Shown piece by piece: positions 53,761 to 64,000 of a stretch of DNA of 64,000 bases. Both the position numbers and the translations under genes were made by a program. The first letter of the stretch is position 1. Each line of letters begins with the position of its first letter. The DNA comes from Glandiceps talaboti. Lineage: Eukaryota > Hemichordata > Enteropneusta > Spengelidae. A model generated the notes under the pieces. It saw only the letters and a list, made by a program, of their open reading frames with translations, was not told the origin of the DNA and did no database searches. Location of the stretch: NCBI RefSeq assembly GCF_964340395.1, contig NC_135558.1, forward strand, positions 11,146,501-11,210,500. The letters are read 5' to 3'.

Positions 53761-56700
53761 TTCTTATTTTACATCATGTTGTCAATGTCATTGTCTATTT
53801 TCTTCTAACAATGTACACTATTTCCATCTATCAAAGCACAGAGTGAATTTAAAACCATTTCTTGGCATCAGTAGTTTTCAATATTGTTTGTATAAATGTG
53901 TATACATGTACATATATAGTTGTATGTACATTTTTTTGTACTTTCATTTCCAGTATGTAACTACCTGTGTCCTTGAAAAGGAAATTAGTTAAAGAACTTC
54001 CCTTTAACATGCAATGTATGTATGTACAATGTACAATAGTATTACATGGTTAGTTCACCAAAAATGATTTCCATAAAATTGGCCATGTTTGCATATAATG
54101 GACTGTAATTGATAAGTTGAGACTCAAATATGATTTATAATATAGTACAAGTAAAGGCTAACATTACTCATCTTAGAATCTCATTTTCGTTTTTAGAAAA
54201 TACTGAAGTTTACATAATTGAACTTAGAATTTTAGAATCAGAAAATAATTCAAGCGTAAATATTGTTTTGAAGTTGTGAATTCATGTTTCATCTTTGAGC
54301 AAACAGTGAGACAAAATCTTAAAAGTTATTTTAAAAATTTGAGCTTTGTGTTTTGGTAACTATTGAAGCTAACACTGTTTACTTCTGAATCCATCTTTGC
54401 TTTTGGGTAAAATCCAAACCCTTCCCACATTACTATTGTATCTATTGACAGTAAGAAGAACAGGGCCAAGAATAACAAGTTATTCTATGCTTCTCTATTG
54501 ACAAAGACCTTCACTGCCAGACTGTGACATAAAAAATCATTTTTGAATACTTCATTAACGATTTATCCAAACAACCTAGATTCAAGACACCTCTGCATGG
54601 TAGTACTTTATGTGTACAAATGGTATGGTTTCACAGGACACTACCCCCTGTGTATCGTGGGTGAATTGTTGCTTTCAACACCTTGCGATTCCACAACTGG
54701 CACAGAATCAACCATTAACATTTTATGCCTTGCTATCCAACGATTCACACAAAATAAACACTTAACAATAAATGTTGATACACAATGGAGTGCAAGTAAC
54801 ATCAAGGTCTTTTCTTTGAAGAGATAAAAGCAGAGTTTCTGATTACATAATCACAGCACTAGATAAAATTCCCCTGTGGTTAGATACCTGTGGTCATTCC
54901 CACCAACACAAGCTTTTGTATTCACTGCAATCAAACAAGTGTTTGCAAATTACAAACTTGCCAAATCTTAATCCTGTTACAGCACATCCCCCAATTTTAT
55001 GCTAAGATCCCAAAGGTATGTAAAGAAGGAAAAACAACTCATCAGAAAAATGTTAATACTGATAACTCAGGAATTAATGGGGGGTGGGGGGTGTCAAAAC
55101 AATCAAAAGTAACTGTGCATCCTAATAAACAAACCCAGGCAAACATAATTGTCCTTGGTAAAATAAAATATACAATTCAGTCCTTGCAAGTGTGTACTAA
55201 TTAAGAAATCACTATGATGTGAAATTCAATTAACAGTGATATAAACACATGAAGGGTTTTGTTTCCCACTACAGGCTGATTGCACTTTGTGTTTATTAAT
55301 CCCTCTTACAGTAAATGCATAAAGTGTCGGTCTTCTTCAACTTCGTTAAGGATCTCCTTAGGGTAAAACCTACAAATTGCACAATATTGGTATTTTTATC
55401 AAGGCAAGATGGAATAAAATTGCTGAGATAAGCACATCCAAAATGAGCTATTCAATTTATTTCTCTGTTGGCAATCCATACTGGAAGGCATGCTCTACAG
55501 CATCCCTGGATGCATTCTGCGTAACATCCCTGGATGTACATGAAAAGCAAAGAAGGAGGCCTTCCTAAATCCAAATCCAACATCTCATGGGATTCCATCT
55601 ACATACAAAGTAGATCTTACTTTTTTTAAATCTTTTAAACTGCTTTCATGAACATACAACACTTAAAGGAATAAAATGCAAATCACCCCCACTCTTCTAA
55701 AAGATATATATATTTTTACATGTGTACACATCTTCAACTGCGTCATCACCAAGAGTAAAATCAATTGATTTGTTTGCAGCTGCATGAAATGTATAATGAT
55801 GGAGGTATAAGCTTCTTTGTACATGTATACATGAATGGTGCACTTACAAAAACACTCTACATATTATTACCTTGTTGGTTCTAACAAGACGCTGATAGTT
55901 CAAAATTCCTATATCAAAGTCATTGCACCTTTACTACAATCCTACAATCTATCTCTCTATTTCAGGCCTCTGGTCTAATGGGCTCTTCATTCCGTTCATC
56001 AATTCATACACATCAACTCAATTTCCAAGCAAGTCAGATGTGTTGTTATGCTGTGTTCATGCCTATGTGTAACATATCACTGATATCAACATTAGGGACA
56101 GTAACTAGATAAAATATGCCTTACTTTCCCACGTTTTTACTAGGGTTCTACATTTAAATGCAAGGCATGCAAGTCTATGAAAAGGTATTACCAGATCTCC
56201 ATGTTCCCACCCCATCCGTACCCCCACCCCCTCCCCACACCTGTTACTCGGGCTTTGATAACTTCGCAAAAAGACTGGACAATATGCGTTCATTTCTATG
56301 TGCTTTGTGATTCAAAAGATCTACATGTACACATTGGCCATTAAGGGGATGTAGCTTATTTTAAAAGGAGCAGGTAAAATTCAAAAGGTAGGCAGTAATA
56401 TATATGAAGGAGTCCATGAATCTGTCCAAAAATGTAGTAGTTGAACCAAACATTTTAAAAGCTAATTCCTGAAAATGTAGCCGGCAAGAAATTGCTGAGT
56501 AACCAGTAGTTTTTGTTGGCTACTAGGCCCTTATCTACATATCCCTGGTGATCCACCATGACACAGACACAACAGCATTTGCTATTCTCCCACAGGAAAT
56601 GAATTCTTCATTCTTTCCAAAACAATGATGTAAACACTGCAATTGTTATATATCAGTTTAGATTTGGGCCTACATCACCATGGAAACAGCAAAGATACAT

Positions 56701-56899
56701 ATAGTATTATAAAGTACCTACAGTGTTTACAAACACAAATTTCTACATGTTTCCTAGCAACCATTTCTGTATTGCTCCTGCTGTCCAGCTGTACTAATAG
56801 TGGAATTTCTCTCTACTGAGAGTGAGTCCTATTCTGTTTTGGGTAAACCCAGCTGGACTTCAAGGTTTATGTATGTCCCAAAACTGATATTTCCTGCAA
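53761..56899. other. No gene seen
   Basis: A+T-rich sequence with scattered short open frames. Nothing recognised on either strand. Confidence 0.5.
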
Positions 56900-58115
56900 C
56901 AAATTTAGTACTTATCCCCAACCGACTGCCAAGGACAGTTCTAACTACCACTAAACATTTCCTCTGTGCACATTTTGTCTTGAAACCTTCCCATTCTTAC
57001 ACTGTTGACATCGATGAAGCCACCCAGATACGACTAATGTCTGACAACTAAGTGACCGAATACAGTTAATCCTGACATTCTACAAACCAAGTTCCTTCCA
57101 AAATGCAACCTTTTGACCATGTAATTTCTTCCTACCGTCTGTTTACAAACCCTAATTGTATATTCCTGTCTTGAAATTTTCACTGTTGACATTCATGTAA
57201 TGATTATATGGCAAACAGCACGACTAGTGATCTATAAATTTAAAGTCCATCCTGACATTTCATAAATCATGTAGCTTCTTCCTAGACATAACCTTTTGAT
57301 CACGCAATTTCCTCCTGCTGTCTGTTTCCAAACATACGTTGCCTTGAAACCGTCCAATTCTTACACTGTTGACATTTACGAAATAACTACAATCAGACAA
57401 CTCGGTGATCAAGTACAGTCCATCTAAACATACAAGGAGGGCTGTTTCCGTGACGCAACCTTCGGTAAACTAATGTTCATTTTTTTCCTACAGCCTGTTT
57501 TATACAAGTCTAAATTGTAAGTTCTGTCTTGAAACTTTCGAAATCTTACTTTGATGACACTGATGAAGCCACTATGATGACTCTGACAAGACTCTGAGTC
57601 AGATGAGCTGAGTGATCTTCTAAAGTGTACCCTGACATATTACTAACCAAATTCCTTCCGAGACGCAACCTTTTGATCACATGTGATTTATTGTACATGT
57701 ACAGTCTGTTGACAAGTTTATTGTTAGTTCCATCTTGAAACCTTCCAAATCTTAAACTAGTGATGCTGATGAAGCCACTATGATGTGGGTGATGAGACTC
57801 AAGTTAGACAACTGAGTGATCTTGTAAAGTCTACCCTGCCATTTTACAAACTACATGTAAGGTTATTACATGTATATGTACGGAGGAACTTTTAGAACAG
57901 CCTTTCTCAACCTTTTTGATCATGTAATTTCTTCCTACTACCTGTTTACAAACACAAATCATACACTCTCTTGAAACCTTGAAAATCTTACACTGTTGAC
58001 ATTGATAAAGTAAATACATGTACATGCCTTGCTAATGGCAGACCAAGTGATCTATTCTGACCTCTTATTCTGACACTGAAAGTCACTAGTACGATACAGC
58101 CTTTCTCACTCAATG
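56900..58115. repeat. Degenerate tandem repeat, units about 170-240 bp, 5-6 copies
   Basis: Recurring blocks: CAACCTTTTGATCATGTAAT, TTCTTCCTACTGTCTGTTTA, CTTGAAACCTTCCAAATCTT and ACACTGTTGACATTGATGAA. Block starts are near 57107, 57288, 57460, 57665 and 57905. The 83-codon frame at 56800-57051 runs into this array and is not supported as a gene. Confidence 0.85.
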
Positions 58116-58584
58116 CTATTCTGATGTGAATAGCTGACAAACAGCAAACACTGTGCAATATAAGTCTACATAAAGTGTTACTTGTACCACATACACACAC
58201 AGACATCTACTGTGTACAATACACTTTTGGTTTGAAAAATCTGGTAGATATGTCGTTATTACTTTCTGACAGCTGCCTCCCTGTTGTTGCTGCTGGGAGA
58301 CAAAAGGGCAATCACCCTTCATGTCTGTTAGGTTTCCGAGAGACACATGAATTTTAATGTTCATCATTTGCCATATATTCATTACCATTCATCATAATCT
58401 TAATTGTGATCATTGCTCAATTTGATATATTAATAACGCCATAAATGTCATATCAACACACTACATGTACTTTTCAGGTTGGTTTTTGGGGTATTTTCCT
58501 AAATTTATAGCATGCCTATGTAACACACAGAAAGGATACTGTGTTCATAGCCATGCAATAATTTTCTGTATCACAGCCTGGCAC

Positions 58585-58700
58585 ATTGTCCAAATATGGT
58601 CACTCTGTCCAAATATGGCTATCAAATGAGGTATGCTATGCCCAAATATGGCACACTATGCCCTAATATGGTACATAGTGACTAAATATGGTGCGCAGGC
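58585..58700. repeat. Short tandem repeat of CCAAATATGG units
   Basis: About six units of 18-28 bp with CCAAATATGGCACACTATG or variants. CCAAATATGG resembles a CArG box (CC, six A/T, GG) for SRF/MADS proteins. Function is not implied. Confidence 0.75.
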
Positions 58701-59689
58701 AAAATTCCATATGCACATGATACAGCCAACAAGCAGTCATTCTATTCATGTTTAATATTAAATTTGTACATGGTAAATGCACAAAGTGAAAGTGTCATAC
58801 TTTTTGTATCTTTCACAGCAGAATATATGTTTTGTAAATTTGAGTCATATGGCTCACATATCGGCCAAAGATCAGGTACTACTACTTGACAACCTCCATC
58901 TTTGCAAAACTTAGCTGTATTGAGACCACAGAGATTATCGATAGTATGTACATGTATAATAAATAAATGCCATGACTGCAGTAAAAATATGGTTTCCACA
59001 CATAAACAAATAAATTTTTTAATGGATTGCCTGAAAAGGATTCTTGATGTACATATGGTTTCTTTGTTGACATCTTTTTGATGTAGAACTGTACGAATGA
59101 TATTGTGTGAATAACTGACAGCTTCATCTTATTATGATTTCTATATATAAGGTGACCTTGTAGTCTTGTTTTTATCATCTCTTTTCATCTTCCTCTTTCA
59201 AGGAAGACTTCCAATCTCACCAAATGAAGCTACATGTGTCTGTACATAATGCATGATTCAGAACAATGATCTCATATAATATTCTGACTGTCATATCGCC
59301 TGACTGATCTACTTCAAGCATTTCATTAACAGGCTTTGTCCATTTCAAATATTTTGACCAAACATTCTACTTTTCTCTTAAATTTTTGACCAAAATCAAA
59401 TTCATTTTAGATTGGAACAAAATATGTCATTCTGATTATTGAATTTACATGAAAAATTTGGTTCAAAAGAGGTAAAATTTACAAAAAATTGCAAAATTTA
59501 CACAATCCATATATCTATAAATGAAGAGGTTAGCATCAAAACAAAACTTACAATAACTACATTGTATGCTAACAGTCTCAAAATCATTTTGAAGTAAATC
59601 AATATGCTTTACAATACTTCAAATTGTTGAGAAAATAGAAACTCATTTCATGAATTCTAAGGTTTATTTTGAAAAAGGAAGTGAAACAA

Positions 59690-59960
59690 AAAATATCTTT
59701 TTTATGGTTCTTATGCCACCTACAAATTACACAAGGTTCTGCGAAGTAAAAATATATTTTTATATATATTCATTTCTTATGCCAGCCACAAAATACACAA
59801 AATTCTGTGACAGTCAAAAGTAAAAGTATACTTTTTATGTTTCTCGTGCCATCAGAATTACTAGTACGTGACACATCGACAGCAAACAACCATTTTCTAT
59901 ATTTCTTTACATCACCAACAAAATATACAGGGTTTTGTTTGGATAATTATATAGAAACAG
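59690..59960. repeat. Degenerate tandem repeat, unit about 80 bp, 3-4 copies
   Basis: Units share TTCTTATGCCA.CCACAAA, TACACAA.GTTCTG and AGTAAAA.TATATTTTTA. Confidence 0.65.
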
Positions 59961-60440
59961 GTGCATGAAACTAATTATGTCATCACTGCCTAGATGTAAT
60001 ATCACTGATGACAATAATTGCGAATAGAAAATATTGATCTAGATTTTAATAATAAATCAATACTTCTGACATTTAATAAAGCTATACTCTGATTACTACG
60101 ATTATTGCACGCCTACTGATTAGCACATTCACTCAGCCATCACCATAAATTTGTCCAGCCCCCCATACATCAATTCGTCCTATGTGCAGTATATACATGT
60201 AGCTGCCTTTGGCTCAGGACTAATCTTCTCACATATACATGTCGTTAAAATTGTAACTGGTAAAAATTGGATATGTATTGATTTCATGAGTATACATTTT
60301 GTAAGGTCAACAGGCACTACTTGTACGTCACAATGTGTATAGACACAGATGTACAAACTCACATGACAACTCTCCTCTAAAATATCTATATAATATTAAA
60401 TTGCAATATGCATGGTTTCCAGTTACATGTTGGTACATCT

Positions 60441-60550
60441 AATCTAGAGGCTAGCTATCTGTGGCTTTAATACTCAAGATTCTCTTCAAATTTGCCTAAT
60501 CAGCAATCCTTGGCAAGATATGCAAACCCACAGATAGTATCTAGACTCGT
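60441..60550. mobile_element. Small inverted-repeat element
   Basis: CTAGAGGCTAGCTATCTGTGG on the left is mirrored by CCACAGATAGTATCTAG on the right, 110 bp apart end to end. No TSD recognised. The start resembles the 25646 element family. Confidence 0.55.
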
Positions 60551-60741
60551 TGAATATTAGATAGGTCTCTGTAGCCGCCAAAAATTTCAATGAAAATTCA
60601 CCTGAAGACAAGTTGAATATCGACAAACTGATTCAACTTATGAATATATATAAAATTCTTTATAGCAAGCCATGTCTACAGAACTGTACAGTGTACATGT
60701 ATGGTCTTTTTTTGGCCAATGTACTTGAGTATATTCCGGAG

Positions 60742-60872
60742 CAATCACCAGCAAAGGTATTTTTTGAATAATTATCATATATACCTAATATTAATAACGT
60801 CATTATTTTGTATTAAGATCATTCTAGATTAGAATATTACCATCCTGGAATAGAATATTACTAGCTCACAAG
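60742..60872. mobile_element. Solo arm of the 29259-29507 element family
   Basis: GCAATCACCA, GGTATT.TTTGAATA, ACGTCATTATTTTGTAT and TCCTGGAATAGAATATTA then CTAGCTCACAAG follow in the same order as the right arm at 29390-29507. Confidence 0.78.
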
Positions 60873-61284
60873 TGGTCTGTGCCATGTAGCTTCTGTTTTG
60901 GATAAGTAGAAATTACAAGGAGACCGTTTTGTCAAATCAGGTATTCCTTTTACTAGAGTCAAGCAAAACAAAAGGGACTTTTATCAACACACGACCACTA
61001 TACTACAAAAACATACAATAAACTGCAGAGAAATACCAACCTTTCTCTTATAAAGTGTAAAGCAGTGAATCATATGCATGTTAACCATAATGTAGTAACA
61101 TGTATTGGTAGACAACAATATCTTTAGAATAGACTGTCACAGTTGAAACTATTAGTCATTCTTTGAGGACAAAAATTTCCCTTTCACAACACTACACTGG
61201 GTTCAGCTGTCAAAAGTCAGACAAGAAGCATTCCACACTTAGATTTACACCCCATTTATAAGGTGCCATCATTATTTATGGCAA

Positions 61285-61389
61285 GGGGAGAAGGCGTCAG
61301 ACGAGTGGGGGTTAGATTTGGGGAGAAGGCGTCAGACGAGTGGGGGTTAGATTTGGGGAGAAGGCGTCAGACGAGTGGGGGTTAGATTT
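61285..61389. repeat. 35-bp tandem repeat, 3 identical units
   Basis: Unit GGGGAGAAGGCGTCAGACGA then GTGGGGGTTAGATTT. The three copies look identical, so the array is young or homogenised. Confidence 0.97.
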
Positions 61390-62304
61390 ACAGAATTTGA
61401 TCATTAATTTTATGTGAAAAATCACAGTATGAAGCAACGTCAACAAACTGAAAACCATTCCCAAGGATTCACATTATCGCAAACCAGAGCTTATTTTTCA
61501 ACATGTACATGTACATATATGTGCATGCCAACTCAGACATGTACATGTATAACACTTACAGTCACTACACCTCATTTCAACCTGATACATGTTAGTAACG
61601 GCAAACGTGTGTCATACACTGTATTTTACTTTTTTAGTACACAACGTAATAGATGGCATGACACTGCAACATCCACATACATCAAATAGATGAGAACTAC
61701 CCATCAAATGAACCAAATAATCAAACACATCCAATTTATAGCGATACATTCGCTAAATGAACCATACTATTTCTAGTGCACTTCATGTAAAAATCACAAC
61801 GTAATCGTAATATGTTTGCACTGAAGCAGCCAACCAGAAAAAATGGAACATATACATACAAAATTTAAATTTTTTACTATTACCAGTACCTTTAATTAAA
61901 CCATTCGACATCTACAAGCGTCCCATGAGAATATTCAAATGAAATTCAAAGGATGAGATACAGGTATCTTACTATCAGATAATCAGTATATTGATGAATA
62001 GCTTTCAAAAATGTAGTTAGTAATTATAGACTTCATTAGATTGTCAGGATGTCAGGAAAAATTACAAAATTGAAAGACACAATGTAAAATTTAATGAAAA
62101 AGGCTGAGTCAAGAATAGATTTGATGTTAGTATAATTACTTCAACAGTGCTTTGTTGTACAAATTTCAAAGGGACATTTTTTTAATTACGACATCGGTAA
62201 TTTACCTCGTATAACATATTATATCAATGACATTAACAATGAATGGGAGAAGAAGCTGGGGGGGATTGATGTATTCAGAATGCTGAAATAATGATAACGC
62301 TCTG

Positions 62305-62663
62305 TTAAAGTGGTCATATGGATGAGGATTAGGTATTTGTTTTGGATTTTTTTCATTTATCATGGCTTCCTTCTTGACAAATAAATGTGAAACTACATAG
62401 ACCAAGTCCTTGTTTGTAACTCAATAAATTACAAAAGATTAATAAATATGTAAAATGTTTGTTATTGTACGTACAATAACAAACTTTTCACACATTTGTT
62501 AGCTTTTTTGCAATGTATGTATTGCGCATCACACAAAAACAGACTTGGCATACATTTGTATGTTGTTTCACATTCATTGATCAAGTAGAAAGATAAGATA
62601 AAATTGTTATAAATTAAAAACTCCAAAATAAATACCAAATCCTTATCCATATGACCACTTTAA
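62305..62663. mobile_element. TTAA-flanked palindromic MITE, 359 bp
   Basis: Left end TTAAAGTGGTCATATGGATG. The right end, reverse-complemented, is TTAAAGTGGTCATATGGATA; both continue AGGATT.GGTATTT. TTAA at 62305-62308 and 62660-62663 fits a TTAA target duplication. Similarity between arms continues patchily to a perfect 28-bp palindrome at 62457-62484 (half-site GTTTGTTATTGTAC) near the centre. No coding capacity. Confidence 0.87.
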
Positions 62664-64000
62664 CCTGAAATACTTGTAAAATGGAAATGTAACTCAAAAA
62701 AATGTTTGTTGTTGTTGTTGTTGTAATTTTGGCACTTACATTATGCACTTATCAACTTATCAAACCATGTTGAAATTTACAATTTGTTGACAAACAATTA
62801 AATAGTCATTACTGGGACAAGCCATTAGCCAAGCAAGTGGATTTGTTATCAAAGAGTACCAATATTTACACATGTGATGATGGGCTCTTACATAACACAA
62901 GTAAGAGCTGTAAAAAATTTTATTACCCACCGGCACTACTTTTGGCATTTCAACATGAAACACTATTCTCAATAGGGGGGAGTCGAACAATTCGAATTAC
63001 CGATAGCTTGATTAATGCTCATTTCGAGTTGAAATCCCACAACTTAACTTTAATGTAAGCGAAGAATGTGTGACTTAATTTCATCGTGTAACCTTTTCTC
63101 TAATAACAAATATCAGTATAATTCAAAAGTGTAGTTCACAGCGTAAGATCATTTCTAAGGAGTGAGTCAATTGAGGCAAACCTTATCTCCGTCTTATATC
63201 AGTTGTTATCAATTTATTAGGCTATTATAAGTAACACTACAAACAGCTTTAGAGATGCAAACAACTTTTATGACACCCGTTTTCGCCAGGCAAGCCCGCA
63301 GGTTTGTTGCACTTGGACCGCTAATGGTTTGTGACTGTCATGCTATCTTTTCAATAACTGTTTACAAATGGACAACAAGCAAGTGTAGATAGTACCATCA
63401 ATGACTAACAGATAATGCCGCTAATCAGAATACACTGAGTGAAAATGTTATGTATGATTTCTTCACATGTTAAAAATCAACAAAAGTTATAGATACAGTG
63501 TACTGGGACATGACCGGGACATGTTTACAAAACAATGATCTTAAATTTATTGGGCTACCTAGCTTCCGTTTAGTCATCACTAGTAATGTTTATACAACAA
63601 TATATACACTATTAACTACAGAGTCTGGATTCTGGATCATAAAAGTTTCCTGACTCAGAAGTCAAAATATCACCCTAACAGAAAAAAAACTATCAGTCTA
63701 CAGATATTTTGTTTTCAGATGTCGCATAACTTGAATTTTATTCGTGTTATTAGACAGCAAAAATAGACAAATATTCTGATTGAAATGCCCAACTGGTGAT
63801 AATATGATATGAGATTTCATTCCATTGTTTAGAGACAAAAATACTGCATAACATAGTGTACTGTTTATTGAAAATAATGTAGGGAAGAGCAAAACAGCTG
63901 GATATCATCGCCATTCTGTCTTTTCTATGAAATTTGCATACAATAGGATTGCAACAAACAAAATAATGACACTTTTTGACGCATGTTAAAGGACAGAAAA
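62664..64000. other. No gene seen; right edge of window
   Basis: A (TTG)n run lies at 62705-62724. No FAM102 exon 1, promoter or CpG-rich stretch is recognisable up to the edge. Confidence 0.5.

Noticed and set aside
53562-53992. Two Phe-rich plus-strand frames that look like membrane proteins
   Set aside because: Hydrophobicity comes from a poly-T tract and a tandem array.
60599-60645. CAG|GTGAAT on the minus strand considered as the FAM102 exon 1 donor
   Set aside because: In the required phase it reads KLNQFVDIQLVF, which lacks the VRLLDGG-type pattern.

Overview
The window looks like nuclear DNA of an invertebrate animal. It is A+T-rich and gene-poor, with short exons in long introns, GT-AG splice sites, many microsatellites and minisatellites, and many small inverted-repeat DNA elements. 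Frequent runs of ACATGTACATGTA and very long GACA/TGTC, ATAC and CA arrays resemble marine invertebrate genomes, but I cannot name the species from sequence alone.

One gene is recognisable: a FAM102/EEIG1-family gene (NT-C2 domain protein) on the minus strand. Eight coding exons lie between 20941 and 4342. They join in consistent reading phase (2-0-0-2-1-0-1-2, intron 1 to intron 8), give 310 codons, and end at a stop at 4342-4344. They correspond to vertebrate FAM102A/B from just after the first coding exon to the C-terminus. I could not find the first coding exon (roughly 45-50 residues are missing at the N-terminus). Either it lies beyond base 64000, which would make intron 1 longer than 43 kb, or it is in 21-64 kb and I missed it. 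Intron 2 is also long (about 11.4 kb).

Layout: 1-4341 is the 3' flank or 3' UTR side of the gene, with degenerate minisatellites and one hairpin element. 4342-9438 is a compact cluster of seven exons, with a GACA array and two small inverted-repeat elements in its introns. 9439-20820 is intron 2, with a GACA array, a 109-bp pure GT tract, a 45-bp minisatellite and a large GTAT array. 20821-20941 is exon 2, next to a cluster of RFX/X-box-like palindromes. 20942-64000 has no gene that I can support. It is a patchwork of tandem arrays (units 32 to about 240 bp) and miniature transposons, several with clear terminal inverted repeats (TIRs) and target-site duplications (TSDs).

The most distinctive structures are these: a hAT-like element at 29818-30063; small elements with exact 8- or 9-bp TSDs at 25646-25739 and 40656-40801; TTAA-flanked elements at 8484-8828 and 62305-62663; long palindromic elements at 29259-29507, 37558-37985 and 46485-46914; and a 47-bp satellite (38207-38970) whose unit matches the end of a dispersed inverted-repeat element. 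I found no tRNA, rRNA, CRISPR array, viral gene or autonomous transposase.
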